64,000 nucleotides of DNA from Rhodocyclales bacterium. Lineage in GTDB: Bacteria; Pseudomonadota; Gammaproteobacteria; Burkholderiales; Rhodocyclaceae. Position 1 is the first letter of the stretch. The number at the start of each line of letters is the position of its first letter. Location: assembly GCA_016235165.1 (NCBI GenBank), contig JACRLX010000046.1, forward strand, positions 1-64,000. The letters are read 5' to 3'. The position numbers were made by a program, and so were the translations under genes. The notes beneath the pieces were generated by a model. The model did no database searches and was not told the DNA's origin. It saw nothing but the letters and a program-made list of their open reading frames with translations. Shown here piece by piece: positions 34,241 to 42,702 of the stretch.

Positions 34241-36643
34241 TCAGATCAAAGCCTTGAGTTCCGATAAGCGAGGCGAAGACCAAAAGGACAAATTGCGATG
34301 TTGATGGCCTGGATTCAGATATTTCGACACGTCTTGCCATCTCATACCTGCCCCGCCCGACCGAAACAGCCTGAGTATGGTGCGGCGGCTCATCTCGGGA
34401 GAAACGAAGGGGCTTTCGCACAGCGACTGCAGCCTGGAGAAACCCTCGATGCTAAATATCGACGAGAGCTCATGGCTAACTTCCAGTTGCTCGATGGCGG
34501 CGGCGGAGAACCACTCGGCCTCTCTTCCTTCCGCAGGAACATTTTCATAACGCTGGCAAGGTGGGAAAAAGGGCTGGTCAAGCGGCTCGCCTATCATACC
34601 CAGCAGTTGTTTCAGCGCATTCACGGCTACCGAGCGATGACCCAAGTCGAGCGCCACCCTAACCAGACATGCCAGCGCGGCAGAGCACGAACGGCCGGCG
34701 CAGAACTCATGCAGTTCTTCATACGCGGTACATAGTGCCGCATATCGACGCGCGGCCGAAAGCCCAGCGAAACGGTATGCCGCATACGCCATAAGCGCCT
34801 CGCGGAACGCGCAGGCGTCGATGTCATCGACGGCAAACTCGAATGTCCGCGCGTACGGTAGATCGAGCAAGCCCCTGATTGCCTTGCGCCGCTCCAATTC
34901 GCTCAGGGCGAACTCCACCCGCTCGGAAACCAGCAAACCGGCTTCCTCAAGTCTGGCAGCGCGATCCGATTTCGCCGCGAACAGATTGAGTTCGAAGAAG
35001 TCTGGCCGCTCGTCGCTTGCCAGAGGAACCAGGCAACTGGCATCTCCGAGCAATCGATAAGTGGCAAAGCCCAAGGCCACGAACATCCAACGCAAAGCGG
35101 GGTTACGGCTACCATCGTGGCAGTCCTCGAACATGATCAAGGGCGAGTGTCGCCGAAAGAAGTCCCGGCCTCCGGCGACAATGCGCGCCTCCTGCCCCTC
35201 GGCATCGATCTTCACAAAGTCGATTGCTACCCCGCTCCACTCATGCTCGAGAGTATCCAGCGAACTGACCCGAACACGCTCGGCGTTGGCTGATGTTTCG
35301 CCCTCCTCACTGATCGCGTTGATCTCGCCGGATGACGCTATCTGCAACCAGGCTTCCCGCTCGCAATCCGACAGCGCGCAGGCCGAGATGTACAGATTGT
35401 CCAGGCCGTTCGCGTCACGCCCCCTTTCAAGATGCTCCCGATTCCCGGTACCCGGCTCGAAGGCAAATACTCGGCCGCCAGGCGCTACGCAGCGCGCCAG
35501 CGGCAAGCTGTAGACGCCGACGTTGGCGCCGATATCAACAGCGTTCATGCCTTGCTTCAACCAGCGAAGGAGAAACCCGATCTCCCGCTCGAACCACTGC
35601 TCCTGCTCCAAGAGGACGTAGGTGGTGATGCAGTTCAGTGATGCGGGAACGGAAACCGCGATTCCGCTTGCGGTCTCCAATATGGTTGAGGCTTTCGCCG
35701 AGGCACGGGACAATTGGGAATCGACAACCTCCTTTCCCGGCAATTCCTGTTTTACCGACTTGAGCTCACTACCCGACTCGGTTTCGGCATACCCGGATTC
35801 CAACAAGCGGTTCAGGTAGCGTTGGGCGACGTCGCCACCTGTTTGCCTATCCATGGCACATAAGACCAGGTGCGCCAGATCGTAGGAACCCGCCACGTCA
35901 TGCAGCAGAGCCGCCATTTTTTCCAGCTTGCCGGGTGCTACGGTATCGAGTCGCATCCAGTCCTTGACATAGTAAACGTCCGCCCAGATCAGTTGCCGAA
36001 ATGCGCGCTGAAATCGATGCGGCGATGGATTGGCCGGATTGCTCAGAGGTTTGAACGGGCGCGATCCAACCCCGACGAAGTCATGAAACTGAAACCCGCT
36101 TTGTCGCAGGAAGGCATCGATATCGGAAAACATCGGCTGCCCAACGTAGGATTCGACGAAGCTGACCTCGGTCTGGATCAGGACTGCGTTGGAAAGGGCA
36201 CGTGACGCATTGCTCAGTACCGCCAGTTCACTACCTTGGACATCAATTTTTATGAAGTCGACGTCATCTATCTCGGCGATGTCGTCAAGGCGCGTGCTCA
36301 CCACTGGGTGCTCTGCGACCAGAGTCACGACTTCGGCGAGGTGCTGAAACTTCTCGAGCAAGGGAGTATTCGGCTTGAACAACGAGCCGGTCTGACCCCA
36401 ATTGGTCTGGTAATAAATCCCCGGCTTGCCATCGCCGAGAAATACCGGGAAGAAGCGATGCGGAGCGCCGTACCTGAGATTCAACTGCCGACACGCTTCG
36501 GGATCCGGCTCGAAACCAATAAGCCGCCCACGCTTCAAGTCCATAAGACATTGATATTCAGCTTCTTCGCCAAGCGCGGCGCCAATGTCGAGAATCGTCA
36601 ATGCGCACTTATCATCGTTCAGAAAATCGAAAAAACTCCACAT
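34241..36643 (-). CDS. Double FkbM-type SAM methyltransferase
   Basis: An 800-residue protein with two FkbM methyltransferase domains. Domain 1 (residues 10-240) has ILDIGAALGEEAEYQ, IGFEPDPEACRQL and VDFIKIDVQGSELAVL. Domain 2 (about 340-570) has AVDIGANVGVYSLPLARC, VFAFEPGTGNREHL and IDFVKIDAEGQEARIV. The last 230 residues are helical without a recognised family. FkbM enzymes O-methylate sugars or glycans. ATG 36643 or the in-frame GTG at 36649 could start it. It lies between the signalling operon and the pilins; methylation of a surface glycan is the simplest guess. Confidence 0.83.
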   Translation of the reverse strand: MWSFFDFLNDDKCALTILDIGAALGEEAEYQCLMDLKRGRLIGFEPDPEACRQLNLRYGAPHRFFPVFLGDGKPGIYYQTNWGQTGSLFKPNTPLLEKFQHLAEVVTLVAEHPVVSTRLDDIAEIDDVDFIKIDVQGSELAVLSNASRALSNAVLIQTEVSFVESYVGQPMFSDIDAFLRQSGFQFHDFVGVGSRPFKPLSNPANPSPHRFQRAFRQLIWADVYYVKDWMRLDTVAPGKLEKMAALLHDVAGSYDLAHLVLCAMDRQTGGDVAQRYLNRLLESGYAETESGSELKSVKQELPGKEVVDSQLSRASAKASTILETASGIAVSVPASLNCITTYVLLEQEQWFEREIGFLLRWLKQGMNAVDIGANVGVYSLPLARCVAPGGRVFAFEPGTGNREHLERGRDANGLDNLYISACALSDCEREAWLQIASSGEINAISEEGETSANAERVRVSSLDTLEHEWSGVAIDFVKIDAEGQEARIVAGGRDFFRRHSPLIMFEDCHDGSRNPALRWMFVALGFATYRLLGDASCLVPLASDERPDFFELNLFAAKSDRAARLEEAGLLVSERVEFALSELERRKAIRGLLDLPYARTFEFAVDDIDACAFREALMAYAAYRFAGLSAARRYAALCTAYEELHEFCAGRSCSAALACLVRVALDLGHRSVAVNALKQLLGMIGEPLDQPFFPPCQRYENVPAEGREAEWFSAAAIEQLEVSHELSSIFSIEGFSRLQSLCESPFVSPEMSRRTILRLFRSGGAGMRWQDVSKYLNPGHQHRNLSFWSSPRLSELKALI

Positions 36644-36847
36644 ACCCACCTTTCACAAATCACGCGTATCCGAAATAAGGGATCGAGCCTCAACTTGGCT
36701 TCGCCATCTGGAATTTTCGAACGTTACCGTTCGCGCCGCCGCGCATTGGGTAGCAAATGGCGATCGCAATGCAAACACACAGGCAATGATGCTATTCGCC
36801 GCCGAGCATGTCACCATCTCGCCGGCGCCGACTTTCGCTCTAAGGCT

Positions 36848-38476
36848 TCAGCCCGCGCCCAGAACCGCCGCTTCGTTCACCTCGTCGATCTGCCCTGCAT
36901 CAAGAAACTGCTCCGCATAGCGCCGATACACCCTCTGCCTGACGAATACATCGAACAAGTCCGGATCGATATGTCCGTTCTTCTTGAAGTTGGCCATGAT
37001 CTGCATTGCCTGCGACAATTTCATCCCCGCCTTGTACGGGCGATCCCGGGCCGTGAGTGCCTCGAAGATATCGGCAATACCCATCATCCTGGCCTGCCAT
37101 GACATCTGTTCGCGGGTCAGGCCTTTCGGGTAACCCTTGCCATCCATGCGCTCGTGGTGGCCGCCGGCATACTCGGGCACACGCGTCAAATGGCGCGGCC
37201 AGGGAAGCTGCTCCAGCATCTTGATGGTGGCAACGATGTGATGGTTGATGATGTCGCGTTCCTTCAGGGTCAGGGTACCGGCGCGTATCGTCAGGTTGAC
37301 CACTTCGTCGGCGGTGAGAAACTCGGTTTCGACGGCGTCGACATTGCGCCATTTGCGGCCGCTGCCGATGTCGCGCACCCGCTGCAGGTCGGCCTCGCCC
37401 ATCGCTTCGCCGCCCACATTGGCCTTGCGCAGGAATTCGCGATCCTCGTCCAGAACCCTGACCTCATCATGATACTGATGGAGAATCTGTTCATCGGCCC
37501 GGGAATGACCACCACCGCGCAACGCAAGCTGACGCCTCAAGGCGGAAATCTCGGCGTCCCGCTTGAGGACTTCAAAACGCGTGTCGATCAGATGAATTCG
37601 GTCGAACAAGGTTTGCAGCTTGGTCGCCTTGTCAACCACATGGACAGGTGTGGTGACCTTGCCGCAGTCGTGCAATAGACCGGCGATCTTGAGCTCGTAT
37701 CTGTCGCGCTCATCCATCCGGAATTCGGCGAGCGGGCCCTCGGCCGCCTCGTCCGCGGCCGTCGCCAGCATCATGGTCAATGCCGGCACGCGCTGGCAAT
37801 GCCCTCCCGTGTAGGGAGACTTTTCATCGATCGCGAGGTTGATCAGGTTGATGAAGGACTCGAAGAGTTCTTCGAGCTGGGTGATCAGCAGGCGATTTGT
37901 CAGTGCAATTGCCGCCTGCGAAGCAAGGGACTCGGCAAGACTCTGGTCCGCCGATGAAAATGGCTTCACCGCTTTGTCGACGGGATCGAGGGCGTTGATC
38001 AGCTGCAACACGCCGATGATTTCGCCCTCGTGGTTTTTCATCGGCACCGTGAGGAAGGACTGGGAGCGGTAGCCGGTCCGCTCATCGAAACGCCGCGTGC
38101 CTGAAAAATCGAAGCCGGCTTCGGTATAGGCATCCGCGATATTGACGGTCTTGTCGTGAATGGCGGCGTAGGCCGCTACCATCGAATCGTTGGGTTCGCC
38201 CTTCTCGTTGCCCAGGGGCAGATTGGGGAAATTAATTGAATTTCCGGTTGTGCCCCCCATCGCAATATTCAAGGAATCGGTGCGCAGAATCTCGAAGCGC
38301 AAGGCACGACTGTCTTCGGTCATCCGGTAAAGCGTGCCGCCGTCAGCGTGGGTAATGGTCTTCGCGGCAATCAGGATGTTTTCGAGCAGACGATTGATGT
38401 CCCGCTCCTTGGATAGCGCGGCCCCGATCTCGTTGAGCTGCTCAAGGCGGCGAAACAGGTCGCTGGAACTATCCAT
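36848..38476 (-). CDS. GAF-HD-GYP cyclic-di-GMP phosphodiesterase
   Basis: A 542-residue protein with an N-terminal GAF domain (about 10-205) and an HD-GYP domain (about 215-530). The HD pair is GLLHDCGKVTTP, and the GYP signature is HHERMDGKGYPKGL, followed by MGIADIFEALTARDRPYK. An unusual helical insertion of roughly 100 residues rich in charge (VLKRDAEISALRRQL, HQYHDEVRVLDEDREFL) sits between HD and GYP parts. HD-GYP enzymes hydrolyse c-di-GMP in the cytoplasm. ATG 38476 follows AGGGAG. It is the last gene of the signalling operon, 11 bp after the ATPase gene. Confidence 0.92.
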   Translation of the reverse strand: MDSSSDLFRRLEQLNEIGAALSKERDINRLLENILIAAKTITHADGGTLYRMTEDSRALRFEILRTDSLNIAMGGTTGNSINFPNLPLGNEKGEPNDSMVAAYAAIHDKTVNIADAYTEAGFDFSGTRRFDERTGYRSQSFLTVPMKNHEGEIIGVLQLINALDPVDKAVKPFSSADQSLAESLASQAAIALTNRLLITQLEELFESFINLINLAIDEKSPYTGGHCQRVPALTMMLATAADEAAEGPLAEFRMDERDRYELKIAGLLHDCGKVTTPVHVVDKATKLQTLFDRIHLIDTRFEVLKRDAEISALRRQLALRGGGHSRADEQILHQYHDEVRVLDEDREFLRKANVGGEAMGEADLQRVRDIGSGRKWRNVDAVETEFLTADEVVNLTIRAGTLTLKERDIINHHIVATIKMLEQLPWPRHLTRVPEYAGGHHERMDGKGYPKGLTREQMSWQARMMGIADIFEALTARDRPYKAGMKLSQAMQIMANFKKNGHIDPDLFDVFVRQRVYRRYAEQFLDAGQIDEVNEAAVLGAG

Positions 38477-38487
38477 GCCCGACTCCC

Positions 38488-40863
38488 TTACTTGATGCAA
38501 ACGGCCCTTACCTGCTTCAGATCCGTGACGCCTTGCAGAGCCTTTTCGAGGCCATCCATCTTCAATGTCAGCATGCCGTCTTCCAGGGCCTGTGCAAACA
38601 GCTGGGCGACCCGCGCATGCTCCTGGATCAGCTTCTTGATCGGCTCGGTACCGATCATGAGCTCATGGAGGCCAACCCGACCTTTGTAACCGCTGCCGCC
38701 ACAGGTATCACAGCCCTTGGCACGGGTAAAGACAAACTTGCCATCCTTGCCGTAATCCTTCAACAGCCTGGCTTGCGTTGCGGCATACGCCGCCTTCTGG
38801 TCCGCCTTGAAGGTCTCGGTATTTTCCAGCTCGCTGCAATACTCCTTCATGAACAGGCGGATCTCTTCTTCATCGGGGTTATAGGCTTCCTTGCACTTGC
38901 ACAGTCGCTTGGCAAGACGCTGCGCCAGAATGCCGAGCAGGGCGTCGGCAAAGTTGAATGGATCCATGCCCATGTCAAGCAGGCGGATGATGGACTCCGG
39001 TGCACTGTTGGTATGCAGCGTGGCGAACACAAGGTGGCCCGTCAGCGACGCCTCGATGCCGATGCCGGTGGTTTCCGCATCGCGCATTTCGCCGACCATG
39101 ATGATGTCCGGATCGGCGCGCAGGAATGCCTTCATGACGGTGGCGAAGTCGATCACCTTCTTGTTTACCTGGCATTGGCGCAGACCTTTCTGGGTGATTT
39201 CCACCGGATCCTCGGCGGTCCAGATCTTGGTATCCACGGTGTTCAAATAACCGAGAACGGAATGCAGCGTCGTGGTCTTGCCCGAGCCCGTCGGGCCGCA
39301 GACAAAGAAAAGTCCATAGGGTTTCGAAATCGTCGCCTTGAGCTTCTCAAGGTTGATCGGGAGGACACCGAGCTTGTCGAGCGGGATCGGCTCACCGGCG
39401 GCCAGGATCCGCATCACGACGTCCTCGACGCCTCCCGTTGTCGGTAGCGTCGCCACCCGCAATTCGATATCCAGCGGACCGAACTTCTTGAATTTGATCT
39501 TGCCATCCTGTGGCTTGCGACGTTCGGCGATGTCCAGGTCGCACATGATCTTGAGGCGGGCCACCATGGCGTTGCGGTAGCTCGCAGGAACCTCGATGTA
39601 CTTCTGCAAGGAGCCATCGCGCCGGAAGCGGACCAGAACCTTGTCCTTGCCGATTCCGGGCTCGATATGGATGTCCGAAGCACCCATTTGATAGGCGTCG
39701 ATGATGATCTTGTTGACCAGCTTGACCAGTTCATTATCGGCAGCGGCGGAAACATCGTCCGAGGAACCGCCCTCGCCGTCCATTTCACCTTCGTCGAGCG
39801 TGGAAAGCAGGTCTCCGACGGAGCTGTCGTCGGTGAAGCCAGGCACCCCGGCGGCACCGAACAACTGGTCAATGGTCTGCGCGAACTCATGATTGGTGGT
39901 AACCCGATAGACCGCTTTTGAGCGCGGGAACACGTTATTGACCACACGAGACCCCTTGACCTGCTCCGGATCCATGCAAACGACGATGACGCCTTCGGAG
40001 GTTTCCTCGACTGGCGCCCACTTGGCTTGCTCAAGAAAGTCCCGCTTGAGATTTTTCAGCAAATCCGCCGGTTTGATCCGATCGCCCTTGAACGGTTCAT
40101 AGGCCACGTTGAAAAACTTGCCCAGCGCGATCCCCAGCGCCTGATGCTTGACCTGGAATTCATTGACCAGGACTTCCTCGATGTCCATGTTTTTGCGGCG
40201 CGCGGTACGGGTCGCCAACTCCAGCTCCTGGGCAGAAATGACGGCGTCGGAGACGAGAAAATCGTACTTGGTCTTGACTGCCTGGGGAGGCTTGCTGCGT
40301 TGGGTGAACGCAATGGCCAAGGTTTCGCACAGACCCTTGACGCCCTCCAGGGCAATGGGTGAAAACGGTACGCCCGCCTTGTTGTTGATGATTTGAACCA
40401 CGCCAAGCAACTCGCTGGTCTGCGCGTCCGCCACCGGAGCAACCAGCATCTGTTTGGTGCGATAACCGGTACGTTTGTCAACCTCCTGAAGGAATCGCAG
40501 GGACGGGTTGATCGCTTTCAGCTCGGCATCATCATAAACATCGCGGATGTTCACCGTCTTCTTCGCCAGGGCCACGTGGCCGGCAATACTTTGGTCTGCG
40601 ATGGGCAGACGCAGATCCTTGAAGGAGTTCAATCCGGTTTTGACCTTGGATACGATCGACGCCTTGTCGTCCCCGACGGAGTAGATCGTCAACCGATCGG
40701 CGTTGAACAGGCTGCATATTTCACCGGAAAGCTCCAGCATGATCTCGTCGATGTTGGCGGTCGCATGGATCTTGTTGGTAACCACCTGGAGATTCTTGAA
40801 GAACGCCAGGCGGGTATCGACATCCGCGGCACTCTCGGCCGCCGTTGCAGGAACTGCACTCAT
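38488..40863 (-). CDS. GAF-fused GspE/PilB-type secretion or pilus ATPase
   Basis: A 791-residue protein. A GAF domain (about 20-190) precedes a T2SSE/PilB N-terminal domain and the hexameric ATPase (about 400-720). Walker A is GPTGSGKTTT near residue 520, the Asp box TAEDPVE, Walker B DPDIIMVGEMRD, and the His box SLTGHLVFATLHTN. Cysteine pairs (CKCKEAY, CDTCGG) form the usual zinc site, with an insertion between them. Standard PilB and GspE lack GAF. It overlaps the cyclic-nucleotide-binding gene by 4 bp. No pilC, pilD, pilM-Q or gsp genes are present, so this is an extra, signal-regulated ATPase. Confidence 0.9.
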   Translation of the reverse strand: MSAVPATAAESAADVDTRLAFFKNLQVVTNKIHATANIDEIMLELSGEICSLFNADRLTIYSVGDDKASIVSKVKTGLNSFKDLRLPIADQSIAGHVALAKKTVNIRDVYDDAELKAINPSLRFLQEVDKRTGYRTKQMLVAPVADAQTSELLGVVQIINNKAGVPFSPIALEGVKGLCETLAIAFTQRSKPPQAVKTKYDFLVSDAVISAQELELATRTARRKNMDIEEVLVNEFQVKHQALGIALGKFFNVAYEPFKGDRIKPADLLKNLKRDFLEQAKWAPVEETSEGVIVVCMDPEQVKGSRVVNNVFPRSKAVYRVTTNHEFAQTIDQLFGAAGVPGFTDDSSVGDLLSTLDEGEMDGEGGSSDDVSAAADNELVKLVNKIIIDAYQMGASDIHIEPGIGKDKVLVRFRRDGSLQKYIEVPASYRNAMVARLKIMCDLDIAERRKPQDGKIKFKKFGPLDIELRVATLPTTGGVEDVVMRILAAGEPIPLDKLGVLPINLEKLKATISKPYGLFFVCGPTGSGKTTTLHSVLGYLNTVDTKIWTAEDPVEITQKGLRQCQVNKKVIDFATVMKAFLRADPDIIMVGEMRDAETTGIGIEASLTGHLVFATLHTNSAPESIIRLLDMGMDPFNFADALLGILAQRLAKRLCKCKEAYNPDEEEIRLFMKEYCSELENTETFKADQKAAYAATQARLLKDYGKDGKFVFTRAKGCDTCGGSGYKGRVGLHELMIGTEPIKKLIQEHARVAQLFAQALEDGMLTLKMDGLEKALQGVTDLKQVRAVCIK

Positions 40864-41927
40864 TGCACTGACTCCATGGCATTCGCATAAGCCCGCATGC
40901 CGCCATCCAGCAGGGCGGCATTGAACCCGCGTTGGGAAAGCAGAAATGCCGCGGCGGAACTGCGACGTCCCGTCTGACAATAAACGATGTATTCCTTTTC
41001 CGGATCGAGTGCGGCCTGCGCCTGGCGGATATCGTCCAGCGGAATATTCAGCGCCCCCTGAAAGCCATCGCTGCGGTATTCGGCTGGAAATCGCACATCC
41101 AACCAGATGGCCCCACCTGCGATCCGGCGTCTGGCTTCCTGCCCACTGACCTTCTGCAGCAAGGGCGCGCACAATAACTCGTTGAAATCGTCTTTCGAAA
41201 GACGCAACAACGCACCATCCGTCTTCATTACCACGGTTGCGTTTCTGTCGGCGTCGGCAACCAGGGCCTCTTCGCCGAAGGCATTGCCTTCCTTCAGCTC
41301 CGCAAGCTGAATCGAGGAGCCTGCCACCTGACGGGTCACCTTGCAACGACCACTCTCTATCAGGTAATAGTAGTCGCCAGGCTCACCTTGCCTGATGATC
41401 TGATCACCACGCTTGACCGGCAAACGGATGAACTTCGCCAGCAAGGTCTGGATATTGGCCGGTGGCAAGGACGCAAAAACGCCAGTAGTCAAATTGTCCA
41501 GGGCAAACATTCCCGACATCCTGCGCCAATCAGTTGACTCCGCCCCCGCTGGGGTGCCAGCGGTCGGCGCGGCAAGCTGATTCCAGGTCAAAACGATATC
41601 CAGCTTGTCTTCTTCGAGGGACATCAAAACTACATCGGTTATCGCCTGGCTCCGGGCCGGAACCTTGCCTTCGCACGCAAGCGGCGCGGAGGCAAGCTCA
41701 TGACCTCCGACCAGTACTCGACTGGTGCCGTCGGCCATGCTGGCAAGAATTTGGCCCTGGACCAAATACACCATTTGCCCCTTCCAGTCGGCTGCGCGAA
41801 AGGGGTCGCTGCCACGGGCAAACTGTCTCGTTTTGCACAGCGCGGGCAACTCGCCCAAACCAGCCTGGCCTAGCGATGCCAGGGGTTGCAAACGCGCCAG
41901 CAGTTCGACGCTGACCGTGTCGATCAT
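40860..41927 (-). CDS. Cyclic-nucleotide-binding protein with C-terminal rhodanese domain
   Basis: A 355-residue protein without a DNA-binding domain. A degenerate N-terminal cNMP-like domain (residues 15-110) is followed by a better one (about 150-245) whose phosphate-binding cassette reads FGEEALVADADRNATV, with the Glu and Arg that hold cAMP. A rhodanese domain (about 255-350) keeps the loop cysteine in YCQTGRRSS. It probably senses cAMP made by the cyclase two genes upstream and changes partner activity by sulfur transfer or binding. It lies between the phosphodiesterase (2 bp gap) and the ATPase (4-bp overlap). Confidence 0.87.
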   Translation of the reverse strand: MIDTVSVELLARLQPLASLGQAGLGELPALCKTRQFARGSDPFRAADWKGQMVYLVQGQILASMADGTSRVLVGGHELASAPLACEGKVPARSQAITDVVLMSLEEDKLDIVLTWNQLAAPTAGTPAGAESTDWRRMSGMFALDNLTTGVFASLPPANIQTLLAKFIRLPVKRGDQIIRQGEPGDYYYLIESGRCKVTRQVAGSSIQLAELKEGNAFGEEALVADADRNATVVMKTDGALLRLSKDDFNELLCAPLLQKVSGQEARRRIAGGAIWLDVRFPAEYRSDGFQGALNIPLDDIRQAQAALDPEKEYIVYCQTGRRSSAAAFLLSQRGFNAALLDGGMRAYANAMESVQ

Positions 41928-41929
41928 GA

Positions 41930-42697
41930 TCAGATCTCGAACAGCTGGTTGTTTTGCAACATGCCTGGCCGATACTCGCCGATGCAATCTTCGATTTCCT
42001 GCATCGTCAATTCGATTTGCCCAGGTTTAAGGTGGGTGATGAATACCTCGGCATCACGTTGCAAGCTGGTCAGCTCGTCAAGCAGCATGCTGGGGCAGAG
42101 GTGAAGGGAGGCTTGCGCCAATCGCTTTTCACTGTTCGAAAATGCACACTCGATGATCAAGTAGCGCAAGTTCCTGATCTGGTTAACGTGCTGCCACAAC
42201 TCCGGGCAGGGGCCGGTATCGCCGGTAAACACCAAGCTTGCATGTCCGGAATCCACCTGGTAACCAACCGCCGGCACGGTGTGATTGGCCGGCAATGGAA
42301 TCACCTTGCGCCCATCGATATCGACGGGCTCGCCAACCCGGATCGTGGCAAACCGCATGAATGGCTTTTCCGCAGTCGGAATCACGCTGAAATCCGGCCA
42401 GATCGCCCAATTGAAGACATGGGCACGAATGATCTCAAGCGTCGCCTCGGTGGCATGCACGGTCAGGGGGCGGTTGCGCATGTCGCCAACCGTGTCGATC
42501 ATGAAGGGCATGCACGCCAGGTGATCGAGGTGCGAATGCGTAATGAATACGTGATCGATTTGCGCCAGTTCCGCTATTGCAAGATCTCCAACGCCGGTAC
42601 CCGCGTCAATCAGGATATCGTTATCGACCAGGAGCGAGGTAGTGCGCAGGTGTCGCCCACCAATGCCGCCGCTACAACCCAGTATGCGTACCTTCAT
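41930..42697 (-). CDS. Metallo-beta-lactamase-fold cyclic nucleotide phosphodiesterase (class II-like)
   Basis: A 255-residue protein. The metal site is THSHLDHLACMPF (HxHxDH near residue 54), with FTGDTGP and ITHLKP as later ligands. The N-terminus MKVRILGCSGGIGG and the CAFSNSEKRLAQASLHLCPS stretch are typical of the class II cAMP phosphodiesterase group. An RNase Z-like or general hydrolase role is possible from fold alone. Direct placement between adenylate cyclase and a cAMP-binding protein makes cAMP hydrolysis the best reading. It starts 5 bp after the cyclase gene. Confidence 0.82.
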   Translation of the reverse strand: MKVRILGCSGGIGGRHLRTTSLLVDNDILIDAGTGVGDLAIAELAQIDHVFITHSHLDHLACMPFMIDTVGDMRNRPLTVHATEATLEIIRAHVFNWAIWPDFSVIPTAEKPFMRFATIRVGEPVDIDGRKVIPLPANHTVPAVGYQVDSGHASLVFTGDTGPCPELWQHVNQIRNLRYLIIECAFSNSEKRLAQASLHLCPSMLLDELTSLQRDAEVFITHLKPGQIELTMQEIEDCIGEYRPGMLQNNQLFEI

Positions 42698-42702
42698 GAT
42701 CC

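Noticed and set aside
38488-40863. Main pilB of a complete type IV pilus locus
   Set aside because: No pilC, pilD or pilM-Q genes adjoin it, and the GAF fusion is unlike ordinary PilB.
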